A stretch of DNA of 64,000 bases from Rothia halotolerans (lineage in GTDB: Bacteria; Actinomycetota; Actinomycetes; Actinomycetales; Micrococcaceae). The position numbers and the translations under genes are program-made. Under the pieces are notes generated by a model. The model did not search any database. It was not told the origin of the DNA and saw nothing but the letters and a program-made list of their open reading frames with translations. Below, piece after piece: positions 1 through 7,601 of this stretch. Each line of letters opens with the position of its first letter. Within the stretch, counting starts at the first letter, position 1. Where the stretch lies: contig NZ_NOIU01000002.1 in NCBI RefSeq assembly GCF_004136635.1, forward strand, positions 62,001-126,000, written 5' to 3'.

Positions 1-81
1 GCGGCGGATACAGGCCGGGGGGATGGCGGGGCCGGATCCCCCGGCGGGGGGGGGGTCCTGGAACGGCGGGGCGGCGCCGGG

Positions 82-915
82 CTAGGCCTGCTCGTCCATC
101 AGGCCGAGCTCCTCCCACGCCTGCTCGACGCGGCCGAGGGAGGCCCGCGTCGGGGTGCTCTCCAGCTCCGCGAGGATGGCCTGCACGACCGCCGACATGG
201 CCGTGAGCGAGGGGCTCGCGGCGATCCCCTCGATCGGGGTGAGCACCACGTGGTCGGCGTCCGCGCTCAGGGGCGAGGAGCGCAGGTCCGTCAGCACGGC
301 GACCGTGGTCCCGTTCTCCCGCCCGAGCCGGGTCAGGGAGCGCAGGGCGCGGGTGAGCCGCCAGACGTTGAGGACCACGAGGCAGTCGCGCTCGTCCATC
401 TGGGAGACGGAGACCGCCTGGGTCGTGGCAGGCCCCGCGGCCAGCTGGACGTCGTACCCGTAGATGGAGGCGAGGTAGCACAGGATCTGGCCGGGCCCGG
501 TGCCGGAGCCGGTGGTGACCACCACGGTGCGGCGCGCCGAGCGGATCGCCTCGGCGACGCTGCGGACGGCCTCGACGTTGGCGGGGGAGGCGGCGGCCGC
601 GAGGTTCGCCGCGTCCTGGCGCAGCATCCGCGCCGCGGCGTCGGAGGAGGCGGGACGCTCGGCCCCGGTGGTCACGAGCGAGCCGAGGTACTCCGCCCGG
701 AGCGTGCCGCGCAGATCCGTCCACCCCTCGAAGCCGAGCTGCTGGGCGGCGCGGACCACGGTGGAGACGTTCACCCCGGCGCGCTCGGCGACCTCCCGCG
801 CTGAGGCGTAGGAGGCGAACTGGGGCATCTGCGCCAGGAGCTGGACGACGCGCTCGGACTGGGCGCCGAGGCGGGCCCGTCCCGCCCGCTGTGCGAGCAT
901 CGAATCGATCGTCAC
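82..915 (-). CDS. MurR/RpiR family transcriptional regulator
   Basis: A 277-residue repressor/activator of the RpiR type: an N-terminal helix-turn-helix (about residues 20-80; 'VAERAGVNVSTVVRAAQQLG') and a C-terminal SIS sugar-phosphate-binding domain (about 110-260, with the 'VVVTTGSGTGPGQ' loop). Family members sense phosphosugars or related metabolites. The start is GTG at 915; ATG at 900 (residue 6) is an alternative. It follows the ABM gene by 32 bases on the same strand, so the two are probably cotranscribed. A 7-7-7 inverted repeat at 1253-1273, between this unit and the divergent MFS gene, is its likely operator. The ligand is unknown; the MFS/amidohydrolase substrate is the obvious candidate. 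Confidence 0.85.
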   Translation of the reverse strand: MTIDSMLAQRAGRARLGAQSERVVQLLAQMPQFASYASAREVAERAGVNVSTVVRAAQQLGFEGWTDLRGTLRAEYLGSLVTTGAERPASSDAAARMLRQDAANLAAAASPANVEAVRSVAEAIRSARRTVVVTTGSGTGPGQILCYLASIYGYDVQLAAGPATTQAVSVSQMDERDCLVVLNVWRLTRALRSLTRLGRENGTTVAVLTDLRSSPLSADADHVVLTPIEGIAASPSLTAMSAVVQAILAELESTPTRASLGRVEQAWEELGLMDEQA

Positions 916-947
916 CCGGGTGCGCCCCTCTTCCGTTCACCTGTGCG

Positions 948-1241
948 TCATTCCTCGAGGACCTGGAGCACCTGCCCGCCCGCATCCACGGCGCCGCCCG
1001 CGGCGCCCAGGATCCCTCGCGAGAACTCCTCGCGCTCGGGGGCGCCCTGCCAGGCCTCGTACGCGGCGGCGTCGGGCCATTCCGCGACGACGACCACGTT
1101 ACCGGAGTCCTCGGCGTCCACGCAGAGACGCGCAGAGGCGGCGCCGGACTCCTCGAGGATGCGGGCGCTGCGGTAGTAGCGCACGACGTCGTCGCTGCGG
1201 TCCCGGGGGACCCGAAGGGTGAGAATCGTCAGAATTGTCAT
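948..1241 (-). CDS. Antibiotic biosynthesis monooxygenase (ABM) domain protein
   Basis: A 97-residue single-domain protein of the dimeric alpha/beta ABM fold: N-terminal strand 'MTILTILTLRVP', a central 'RLCVDAEDSGNVVVVAEWPDAAAYEAW' pattern (the EW-x-x-x-x-A-Y-E signature of the family) and a C-terminal helix. Such proteins are small oxygenases, isomerases or stress proteins; the substrate cannot be told from sequence. The ATG at 1241 is chosen over an upstream in-frame ATG at 1262 because homology begins there. First gene of a two-gene unit with the RpiR regulator, divergent from the MFS transporter. Confidence 0.75.
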   Translation of the reverse strand: MTILTILTLRVPRDRSDDVVRYYRSARILEESGAASARLCVDAEDSGNVVVVAEWPDAAAYEAWQGAPEREEFSRGILGAAGGAVDAGGQVLQVLEE

Positions 1242-1252
1242 GTTCCAAGTGT

Positions 1253-1273
1253 TGCACATCACTTATATGTGCA
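1253..1273. promoter_or_regulatory. Divergent promoter region with inverted repeat (putative RpiR operator)
   Basis: TGCACAT (1253-1259) and ATGTGCA (1267-1273) are perfect inverted 7-mers separated by 7 bases. They lie between a -35-like TTGCAC (1252-1257) and a -10-like TACTGT (1276-1281) reading toward the MFS gene. On the other strand TATAAG is a possible -10 for the ABM/RpiR unit. A regulator bound here could control both directions. Assignment to the RpiR protein is inference from position. Confidence 0.55.
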
Positions 1274-1314
1274 TCTACTGTTGCATTCGACATCCCTGTT
1301 GAACGGAGCCCACC

Positions 1315-2760
1315 ATGACCACATCGGCCGATCCGACGGCTGCGCAGCACGCCGTGCTGCTCGCGAGACTGGACAACCTGAAGCCCGGCAGGCCCCACCG
1401 CCGCCTCATGGTGATGGGCGGCCTCGGCTACACCTTCGACTCCTTCGACGGGCAGCTGATGGGGTACGCGCTCTCCGCGCTCATCGTCATCTGGGCGATC
1501 CCCTCCTCGATCTCCGGGTGGCTGCTCTCCTCGATCTTCTTCGGCTACCTGGTCGGCGCGGTGGTCGCCGGGGTGCTGGCGGACCGCTTCGGGCGCCGCC
1601 GGCTGATGATGACCTCGCTGCTGGTGTTCTGCGCCTGCAGCCTGCTGATGGGCACCGCGCACTCCGTGCCGGAGCTGTTCGTCTGGCGCGCTCTGGCCGG
1701 CCTCGGCATCGGCGCCGAGACCGCGCTGATCACCCCCTACATCTCCGAGTTCCTCCCGGCGCGCGTGCGCGGCAGGTTCGTCGCCCGCACCGTCGGCTTC
1801 CTCGCCTTCGGGTACGTCCTCGCCGGGGTCCTCGCCCCGGTGATCATCTCGCCCAACCCGGAGGTCGGTTGGCGGATCGCCGCGGTGGTGACCGCGCTGC
1901 CGGTGGTCCTGCTGCTGTGGTGGCGGCGCTCGCTGCCGGAGTCGCCGCGGTACCTGCTCTCCCGTGGGAGGTACGAGGAGGCCCTCACGGTCGTCGAGGA
2001 CTTCGAGCGGCGCAGCGGAGTGGAGTCCGCCGCCCGCAGCCCTCGCGAGGAGATCCAGGCCGCCCCGGCCCCGGTGGGCGGCGCGGCGCTCGCGGCCGAG
2101 CCCCAGCCCGCCCGGCGCGGCGCCCTCGCCCCGCTGGCCGCCCTGTGGAAGGGCCGTCTGGCCCGGACGACGCTGGTGATCTGGCTGCTCTGGTTCATCC
2201 TGACCGGCGTCAACTACGGCTTCGCCTCCTGGCTGCCGGCGCTGCTGGTCACGGCCAAGGGCTTCACGCTCACCGGGTCCTTCCTCTTCGCCCTGGTGAC
2301 CGCCCTCGCCCAGATCCCCGGCTACTACCTCGCGAGCGTCCTGATCGAGCGGATGGAGCGGAAGTGGCTCATCGCGATCTACGCGACGGCGGGCACCGTC
2401 TCCGCGGTCATCGTCGCCCTGGCTCAGACCAACGGGGTGCTCCTGCTCGGCTGCGCCCTGCTGGCCGCCTTCACCAACGGCGTCGCCGCCGTCTACTACG
2501 CCTACACCTCGGAGCTCTACCCGACCTCGGTCCGTGCCACGGGGATGGGCGCGGCCTCGGCCATCGGGCGGGTGGGGGCCATCGCCGCCCCGGTCGCCAT
2601 CGGCTACCTCTACGCCGTCATCGGGTTCACCAACGTCTTCCTCGTCCTCGTCGGGGCCCTGGCGCTCGCCGTCGTCGTGGTGGTCGTCTTCGGCGAGCGC
2701 ACCTCCGGGCGCAGCCTCAACGAGGACGTGCCCGCCGAGGACGAGGCGGCCCGAGCCTGA
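1315..2760 (+). CDS. MFS transporter, sugar/aromatic-acid porter type
   Basis: A 481-residue major facilitator with about twelve hydrophobic segments. It carries the loop motif 'DRFGRRR' after TM2 and the 'PESPRYLL' motif after TM6 typical of sugar porters and related NiaP/SV2-like carriers, with a hydrophilic central loop (about residues 215-285). It probably moves an organic substrate with protons across the cytoplasmic membrane. ATG at 1315 is preceded by 'gaacggagcc'. The amidohydrolase 102 bases downstream suggests import of a compound that is then hydrolysed. The substrate cannot be named. Confidence 0.85.
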   Translation: MTTSADPTAAQHAVLLARLDNLKPGRPHRRLMVMGGLGYTFDSFDGQLMGYALSALIVIWAIPSSISGWLLSSIFFGYLVGAVVAGVLADRFGRRRLMMTSLLVFCACSLLMGTAHSVPELFVWRALAGLGIGAETALITPYISEFLPARVRGRFVARTVGFLAFGYVLAGVLAPVIISPNPEVGWRIAAVVTALPVVLLLWWRRSLPESPRYLLSRGRYEEALTVVEDFERRSGVESAARSPREEIQAAPAPVGGAALAAEPQPARRGALAPLAALWKGRLARTTLVIWLLWFILTGVNYGFASWLPALLVTAKGFTLTGSFLFALVTALAQIPGYYLASVLIERMERKWLIAIYATAGTVSAVIVALAQTNGVLLLGCALLAAFTNGVAAVYYAYTSELYPTSVRATGMGAASAIGRVGAIAAPVAIGYLYAVIGFTNVFLVLVGALALAVVVVVVFGERTSGRSLNEDVPAEDEAARA

Positions 2761-2862
2761 TCCCGACCCGGGTCCGGCCCCACCGGGGTCTGGCCCGCAG
2801 CTCGACGCACCCCGCGCCGGAGGGGCCGACCCTCCGCCGCGCCGACCTCCTAAGGAGACCCA

Positions 2863-4122
2863 ATGCGCATCCGCATCATCAACGCCCACACCCTCGAGCC
2901 CTCCACCGGGGAGCGCAGGGAGGGGGCCTGGATCGACGTCGCCGACGGGCGGATCGCCGGCAGCGGCACGGGCGAGCCCCCGGCGGCCGCCGAGGACCTG
3001 CGTCTGATCGACGCCGCCGGCGGCACCGTGATGCCGGGCCTGGTCGACGCCCACGTGCACATCATGGTGACCTCGACGGACGCCGCCGACCGGGCCAGCT
3101 GGACGCCGGGCTACACCACGGTCCGGGCCCTGCGCTCGGCCGGGGACATGCTCCGGCGCGGCTTCACCACGGTGCGCGACGTCGGCGGCGCCGACTACGG
3201 CATGGCCCGCGCGCTGGGGGAGGGGCTCGCCGTCGGCCCGCGGCTGATCTTCGGCGGCAAGGCGCTCTCCCAGACCGGCGGTCACGGCGACTTCCGGCCC
3301 CTCACCGACGACTCGTACCGCTGCTGCGAGCTCAAGCCGGACTTCGGCCGCATCGCCGACGGCGCCGACGCCGTGCGCCTGGCCGCCCGGGACGAGTTCC
3401 GCAAGGGCGCCCACCACCTCAAGCTGGTCGTCTCCGGCGGGGTGGCGTCCCCGACCGACGAGATCTCCGCGGTCCAGTACACCCCGGAGGAGATCCGGGC
3501 CGCCGTCGTCGAGGCGGAGAACCACAACCGGTACGTCACGGTGCACGCCTACCACCCGCGGGCGGTGAACCAGGCGCTGCGGGCGGGGGTGCGCTGCGTC
3601 GAGCACGGGAACCTCGTCGACGCGGAGTCGATCCGGCTGCTCGTCGAGCGGGACGCCTTCCTGGTGCCCACGATCATCACCTACGAGGCGATGTACGAGG
3701 CGGGGGAGGCCTCCGGCCTGTCCGCCGGCTCCCTGGAGAAGCTCGCCGAGGTGCGCACGGCGGCCGTCGCCGCGCTCGAGCAGGCCCACCGGGCGGGGGT
3801 GAACCTGGTCTACGGCAGCGACCTGCTCGGCGACCTGCAGACCCGTCAGCTCGACGAGTTCGCCATCCGCGCGCGGGTCCTGCCGATCATGGACGTGCTC
3901 CGCAGCGCCACCAGCACCGCGGCGCGCCTGCTCGGCATGGAGGGGGAGATCGGGACCCTCGCGCCGGGCGCCCTCGCCGACCTGCTGGTGCTGGACGGGG
4001 ACCCGGAGCAGGGCGTCGAGGTCCTCACGACGCCGGAGCGGCACCTGCGGCACGTGATCCACGGCGGGGCCGTGACCGACGTGGCGGGCGCGCGAGCGGA
4101 GGACGCCGCAGCAGTGCGTTAG
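2863..4122 (+). CDS. Metal-dependent amidohydrolase family protein
   Basis: A 419-residue amidohydrolase-superfamily enzyme of the imidazolonepropionase/prolidase-like type. The metal ligands are visible in order: HxH at 64/66 ('VDAHVHIMV'), Lys187 (presumed carbamylated; 'LKLVVSGG'), His228 ('VTVHAY'), His248 ('VEHGN') and Asp320 ('YGSDLLG'). The N- and C-terminal strands form the usual composite beta domain ending 'GALADLLVLDGDP'. Start ATG follows a strong 'aaggag' site. It hydrolyses C-N bonds of cyclic amides, dipeptides or similar compounds; the substrate is unknown but likely imported by the preceding MFS carrier and sensed by the RpiR regulator. Confidence 0.85.
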   Translation: MRIRIINAHTLEPSTGERREGAWIDVADGRIAGSGTGEPPAAAEDLRLIDAAGGTVMPGLVDAHVHIMVTSTDAADRASWTPGYTTVRALRSAGDMLRRGFTTVRDVGGADYGMARALGEGLAVGPRLIFGGKALSQTGGHGDFRPLTDDSYRCCELKPDFGRIADGADAVRLAARDEFRKGAHHLKLVVSGGVASPTDEISAVQYTPEEIRAAVVEAENHNRYVTVHAYHPRAVNQALRAGVRCVEHGNLVDAESIRLLVERDAFLVPTIITYEAMYEAGEASGLSAGSLEKLAEVRTAAVAALEQAHRAGVNLVYGSDLLGDLQTRQLDEFAIRARVLPIMDVLRSATSTAARLLGMEGEIGTLAPGALADLLVLDGDPEQGVEVLTTPERHLRHVIHGGAVTDVAGARAEDAAAVR

Positions 4123-4163
4123 TCCGACGCCGCGGGGTGCTCACCAGTCAGAGGCGACGGCCG

Positions 4164-4232
4164 CCCGTCAGCCGGAGGTCACGGTGCCCGCCCGCCAGCC
4201 GTCACGGCACCCGCCAGCCGGACGTCGCGGGA
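4164..4232. repeat. Degenerate intergenic tandem repeat, about three units
   Basis: Three imperfect units begin at 4164, 4191 and 4210, each reading roughly CCCG(T/C)CAGCCG followed by GTCACGG or GTCGCGG. They lie between the amidohydrolase stop and the following terminator. No protein is encoded. Confidence 0.5.
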
Positions 4233-4266
4233 GTCCGCCGGTCGGCGGGTCGGAAGACGATGCGGT

Positions 4267-4317
4267 GACGACGCCGGTGCCGCGGGAGAGAGGATCTCCT
4301 GCGGCACCGGCGTCGTC
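4267..4317. terminator. Strong hairpin terminator after the amidohydrolase gene
   Basis: A perfect 17-bp stem (4267-4283 with 4301-4317) enclosing a smaller GGAGA/TCTCC stem. It sits 145 bases after the amidohydrolase stop and 26 bases before the marR start. There is no U-tract, as is common in high-GC actinomycetes. Confidence 0.7.
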
Positions 4318-4330
4318 GCGTCTTGGCAGT

Positions 4331-4344
4331 TAGGTTTCTACCTA
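4331..4344. promoter_or_regulatory. Palindrome overlapping leaderless-type promoter of MarR gene
   Basis: TAGGT (4331-4335) and ACCTA (4340-4344) are inverted 5-mers four bases apart; the last A is the first base of the ATG. TAGGTT (4331-4336) is also a plausible -10, seven bases before the ATG, with no Shine-Dalgarno in between. Autoregulation by the MarR protein is the simplest reading. Confidence 0.45.
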
Positions 4345-4805
4345 TGACCGATCGCGCCGAGCAGTTCTCCGTCGCCATCCGCTCCATCGCCTTCGCCCAG
4401 CGGGCGGCGGCCGACGAGCGGGTGCGCACCAGCGGGCTCACCCGCCAGCAGGGCTTCACGATCGGGTACATCGAGGAGCATCAAGACTGCGGAGTGATCG
4501 CCCGCGAGATCTCTGAGGCCTCCGGGACCACGCCGGCCTCCGTCGCGAGCCTCCTGCAGGGGCTCGAGGACCGGGGCCTCATCACGCGCACGCCCTCGCC
4601 GGGCGACTCGCGCGTGAAGCTCCTCTCCGTCACCGAGGAGGGGAGCCGCCTCACCGAGGGCTTCGACGAGGCGGTCCGCGCCGCCCAGTTCCGGCTCCTG
4701 GCGGCCCTGAGCCCCGAGGAGCAGGACCAGCTGCTCGCCCTGCTGGGCCGGGTGGTCGAGGCCGTGAGCCCCGATGTGCCCCCGCGCCCCCGCAGAGGCG
4801 CTTAG
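4344..4805 (+). CDS. MarR family transcriptional regulator
   Basis: A 153-residue winged-helix regulator: dimerisation helices at both ends and a central HTH ('ISEASGTTPASVASLLQGLEDRGLITRTPSPGDSRVKLLSVTEEG' region, about residues 52-100, with the DxR wing). ATG at 4344 is preferred over an in-frame TTG at 4323; no ribosome site is present, and a -10-like hexamer lies seven bases upstream, suggesting a leaderless mRNA. The only downstream neighbour on the strand is a broken HAD phosphatase gene, so the original target may be lost. Confidence 0.85.
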   Translation: MTDRAEQFSVAIRSIAFAQRAAADERVRTSGLTRQQGFTIGYIEEHQDCGVIAREISEASGTTPASVASLLQGLEDRGLITRTPSPGDSRVKLLSVTEEGSRLTEGFDEAVRAAQFRLLAALSPEEQDQLLALLGRVVEAVSPDVPPRPRRGA

Positions 4806-4848
4806 CCTCCCGCCGCGCACCACCGCCGGGCCCTCTCATCCTAGGCGA

Positions 4849-5260
4849 GTCGCCCTGCCCGCCGCCGCGGAGCTGCTCGCGCTCCTGCCCGCCGGACGCT
4901 GGGCCGCCGTCACCTCCGGCTCGCGCACGCTGATGCGGGACCGCCTGCGGGCTGCCGGGATCCCCGTGCCGGAGGTCCTCGTCAGCGCCGAGGACGTGCG
5001 AGCGGGCAAGCCCGACCCGGAGGGCTACCTGGCCGCGGCCGCGCGGCTCGGGGTGGACCCTTCACCGCTGCCTGGTGGTCGAGGACGCGCCGGCCGGCAT
5101 CGGGGCAGGGCGGGCCGCCGGCGCGCGGGTGCTCGCCGTCGCCACCTCCCACGAGCCGGGGCAGCTGGTCGAGGCCGACGTCGTGGTCGAGGACCTTCGG
5201 GCCTGCGAGATCGTCCCGGAGGAGGGTGGCCTGCGCGTCGCTCTGCGGCCCCTCTCCTGA
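4849..5260 (+). pseudogene. HAD-family phosphatase remnant (N-terminally deleted, frameshifted)
   Basis: Only the C-terminal half of a sugar-phosphatase/beta-phosphoglucomutase-like HAD enzyme remains. Frame 1 encodes the 'AVTSGS' motif II region and 'SAEDVRAGKPDPEGYLAAA' (motif III lysine) up to about 5060; frame 2 then continues 'CLVVEDAPAGIGAGRAAGA' (motif IV) to a stop at 5260. An extra T in 'ccctt' near 5060 accounts for the shift: removing one T gives a reading of Val-Asp-Pro-His-Arg-Cys-Leu-Val-Val-Glu-Asp. The motif I DxDGT and the cap domain (about 80-100 residues) are absent, so even without the shift the gene would be dead. No recognisable start. Confidence 0.75.
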
Positions 5261-5425
5261 GGGGCGCCGGGCGTTCCGGACGCGCGTCCAAGGGGCACCG
5301 CGCTCTCGGCGGCGGGCTCATCCTATCTTCCCCGGCCCCGGCTGAGTCGGCTCGGGAGCCGGGTGCGTGACGACGGCGAGGGCGGGGGCCCCTCGAGAGG
5401 CGAGGGCCGAGGGGTCCCCGTCATA

Positions 5426-5446
5426 GACACGCAAGTGTCCGCTTGC
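5426..5446. promoter_or_regulatory. Overlapping inverted repeats, putative ArsR-type operator
   Basis: GACAC (5426-5430) pairs with GTGTC (5435-5439), and GCAAG (5431-5435) pairs with CTTGC (5442-5446). The overlapping palindromes end six bases before the ArsR-type ATG at 5452, the usual place for an autoregulatory site in this family. Confidence 0.5.
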
Positions 5447-5451
5447 CTATT

Positions 5452-5763
5452 ATGGACCGCGTGACCGACGTCTTCAAAGCCCTCGCCGACCCCACGCGCC
5501 GGATCATCCTGGATGAGCTGACGGCTCGGGACGGCCAGACGCTCTTCGAGCTCTGCGCCCGTCTGCTCACCCAGCACGGGCTCGGCTCCTCCCGCCAGGC
5601 CGTCTCACAGCACCTCGGGCTCCTCGAGGACGCCGGACTGGTCGAGGTCCGGCGCGAGGGACGCTGCAAGTTCCACTACATCAACACCGACCCGCTCGGG
5701 CCGATCGTCCAGCGGTGGCTCAGGGGCGGCGACGCCGCGGGGTCGCGAAAGGAAACGACATGA
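5452..5763 (+). CDS. ArsR-type winged-helix regulator
   Basis: A 103-residue HTH protein opening 'MDRVTDVFKALADPTRRIILDELTARDG', the classic ArsR/SmtB start, with the recognition helix in 'SSRQAVSQHLGLLEDAGLVEVRREGRCKFHYI'. No cysteine-rich metal site is evident; it resembles the SdpR-like subgroup often paired with VOC or SRPBCC genes. ATG at 5452 is preferred to TTG at 5443. It overlaps the VOC gene by ATGA, so translation is coupled and the two proteins are probably coregulated. Confidence 0.85.
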   Translation: MDRVTDVFKALADPTRRIILDELTARDGQTLFELCARLLTQHGLGSSRQAVSQHLGLLEDAGLVEVRREGRCKFHYINTDPLGPIVQRWLRGGDAAGSRKETT

Positions 5764-6161
5764 GGATCAACCTGACGAGCGTCTTCGTCGACGACCAGGA
5801 GAAGGCCGCACGGTTCTACACCGAGGTGCTGGGCTTCGTGGAGAAGCACGACGTCCCGCTGGGCGAGGACCGGTGGCTGACCGTCGTCTCGTCCCAGGAC
5901 CCGGACGGCGTCGAGCTGCTGCTCGAGCCGAGCGGGCATCCCGCCGTGGGGCCCTTCAAGGAGGCGCTCGTCGGGGACGGGATCCCGGCGGCGCAGTTCG
6001 CCGTCGACGACGTCCACGCCGAGTGCGAGCGGCTCCGGGCCCTCGGGGTGCGCTTCACCCAGGAGCCCGTGGAGATGGGGCCGGTCACCACGGCGGTCTT
6101 CGACGACACCTGCGGCAACCTCATCCAGATCGCGCATCATGCAGAGGCCTCGTCCCGGTGA
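5760..6161 (+). CDS. VOC family protein (glyoxalase/bleomycin-resistance fold)
   Basis: A 133-residue protein with two beta-alpha-beta-beta-beta modules: 'INLTSVFVDDQEKAARFYTEVLGF' at the N terminus and 'AAQFAVDDVHAECERLRALGVRF...FDDTCGNLIQIAHH' at the C terminus. Members bind a divalent metal and act as glyoxalases, dioxygenases or drug-sequestering proteins. The role here is unknown. It is translationally coupled to the ArsR-type gene (ATGA overlap) and followed by a strong terminator. Confidence 0.8.
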   Translation: MRINLTSVFVDDQEKAARFYTEVLGFVEKHDVPLGEDRWLTVVSSQDPDGVELLLEPSGHPAVGPFKEALVGDGIPAAQFAVDDVHAECERLRALGVRFTQEPVEMGPVTTAVFDDTCGNLIQIAHHAEASSR

Positions 6162-6235
6162 GCCCGGCTGCGGGCTCCGCTCGGATCCAGGCTCCTGAGG
6201 GGAGCCTGCCGCGCGGCGGACGGACAGAGCGAAGA

Positions 6236-6270
6236 CGGGAGGCCCCCACCGATCCGGTGGGGGCCTCCCG
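6236..6270. terminator. Bidirectional terminator between convergent genes
   Basis: A perfect 15-bp inverted repeat (6236-6250 with 6256-6270, core GGGAGGCCCCCACC) with a five-base loop, placed between the VOC gene and the opposing small HTH gene. Confidence 0.85.
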
Positions 6271-6302
6271 CGTGCTTCAGCAGATCTGTCGAGAGACCTC
6301 GA

Positions 6303-6485
6303 TCAGTAGACGATGATCTTCACGCTGACGGCGTCGAGACCCGTGCAGGACGCGATCTCCTCCGCGCTCATCCCGGCCGAGTAGGCGTTCCGGATGGCGT
6401 TGTCCCGGCTCGTGAGGGCCCGTCGTACTCCTTCGGCCTCGTCTTCCAGCAGGGTCCGGAGACCCTCGTGTGCTTCGGCTGCCAT
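6303..6485 (-). CDS. Small helix-turn-helix protein (60 aa)
   Basis: A 60-residue protein ending in a compact HTH: 'RNAYSAGMSAEEIASCTGLDAVSVKIIVY', preceded by an acidic/basic helix. The size and sequence look like a minimal DNA-binding protein. An 'aagga' site lies five bases from the ATG at 6485; an ATG two codons upstream (6491) overlaps that site, so 6485 is preferred. The open frame extends farther upstream, but that part is arginine/proline-rich and non-coding in character. Function and targets are unknown; it is monocistronic. Confidence 0.6.
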   Translation of the reverse strand: MAAEAHEGLRTLLEDEAEGVRRALTSRDNAIRNAYSAGMSAEEIASCTGLDAVSVKIIVY

Positions 6486-6751
6486 TGCCATCCTTAGAAA
6501 GTGGTGAATACGGATGGTGGCCCCGCACCCCACCCTAGACCATGCCCCCGGCGCCGACCGGACCGCCCCGTGTGGGCTCGATCCCGCCCCTGGGACGGCG
6601 GGCGCCCGATGCTGCGGGTGCCGAAATCTCACGTCATGGACGCTCCGAGGCCGAGCAGGCCGGTGGGGTCGCGACCAGCAGGAGCCCTCGCTCCGAGGAG
6701 GCTCGCCGAGCCGCACTGAACCGAGAGCGGCACGAGGTCTACGCTCGGGGT

Positions 6752-7510
6752 ATGAGTGATAACGCAGAGGACGGGGCCGCGGACCGCGCCGAGCCCGGTC
6801 CCGAACCCCTGGACGAGGCGGGCATCGAGCGGGTCCTGGTGGTGGTGGCCCACCCCGACGACGCCGAGTACGGCACCTCGGCGGCGGTCGCGAGCTGGAC
6901 CTCACGCGGCGTCGGCGTGGCCTACCTGCTGCTGACAGCGGGGGAGGCCGGGATGAAACGGCCGCCGGAGGAGGCGGGCCCCCTGCGGGCCCGGGAGCAG
7001 CGCCGGGCCGGGGAGGCCGTGGGGGTCGAGCGACTCACCATCCTCGACTTCCCCGACGGCACGCTGGAGTACGGCCTGCCCCTGCGGCGGGCGATCGCCC
7101 GCGAGATCAGGGCGTACCGCCCCGACGCGGTGGTGACCGGCTCCGGCGACCTCTTCGTGGGCTGGGGCCTCGACCACGCCGATCACCGGGCCGCCGGGCT
7201 CGCGGCCGTCGACGCCGTGCGCGACGCCGAGAACCGCTGGGTCTTCCCGGAGCTCGCGGACGAGGAGGACCTGGAGCCGTGGGGCGCGACCTGGCTGCTG
7301 CTGACCGGCCGCGAGCCCACCCGCTACGTGCCGCTGGACGAGGACGCCGAGGCGCGGGCCGTGGCCTCGCTCGAGGCCCACGAGGCATATCTCGCCGATC
7401 TGCCCGGCCACCCCACGCCCGCGGAGTTCGTCCCGTGGATGCTCGCCGGCATGGGGAGGGCCGCCGTGGTGCCCCGGGCGATGGGCTTCGACGCGCACCG
7501 GCTGCGCTAG
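6752..7510 (+). CDS. PIG-L family deacetylase (LmbE-like)
   Basis: A 252-residue zinc hydrolase. Zinc ligands are visible in 'VVVAHPDDAEYG' (HPDD) and 'GWGLDHADHRAAG'. The family removes acetyl from N-acetylglucosamine-type groups; in actinomycetes it includes MshB and Mca of mycothiol metabolism and many uncharacterised members. It is shorter than typical Mca/MshB and lacks pathway neighbours, so the substrate is open. ATG at 6752 has TACGCT six bases upstream and no ribosome site, suggesting leaderless expression. It is convergent with the MocR gene across a hexanucleotide repeat. Confidence 0.8.
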   Translation: MSDNAEDGAADRAEPGPEPLDEAGIERVLVVVAHPDDAEYGTSAAVASWTSRGVGVAYLLLTAGEAGMKRPPEEAGPLRAREQRRAGEAVGVERLTILDFPDGTLEYGLPLRRAIAREIRAYRPDAVVTGSGDLFVGWGLDHADHRAAGLAAVDAVRDAENRWVFPELADEEDLEPWGATWLLLTGREPTRYVPLDEDAEARAVASLEAHEAYLADLPGHPTPAEFVPWMLAGMGRAAVVPRAMGFDAHRLR

Positions 7511-7516
7511 CCTCCC

Positions 7517-7558
7517 ACCTGGACCTGGACCTGGACCTGGACCTGGACCTGGACCTGG
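7517..7558. repeat. Seven perfect tandem copies of ACCTGG
   Basis: A pure hexanucleotide microsatellite (7 x 6 bp) starting six bases after the PIG-L deacetylase stop and 44 bases before the stop of the opposing MocR gene. It is non-coding in the annotated frames. Copy number could vary by slippage. Confidence 0.95.
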
Positions 7559-7601
7559 CTGTGACCCCGGAGCCGGCTTTGCCCCTGGTGGCGGCCCTGC
7601 C

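Noticed and set aside
1-81. G-rich tract at the window start
   Set aside because: Downstream of the RpiR gene; a run of G but no convincing stem, gene or repeat.
891-4268. A 1125-codon plus-strand frame across the MFS and amidohydrolase genes
   Set aside because: It runs in a second frame through two well-supported genes and encodes Arg/Pro/His-rich sequence.
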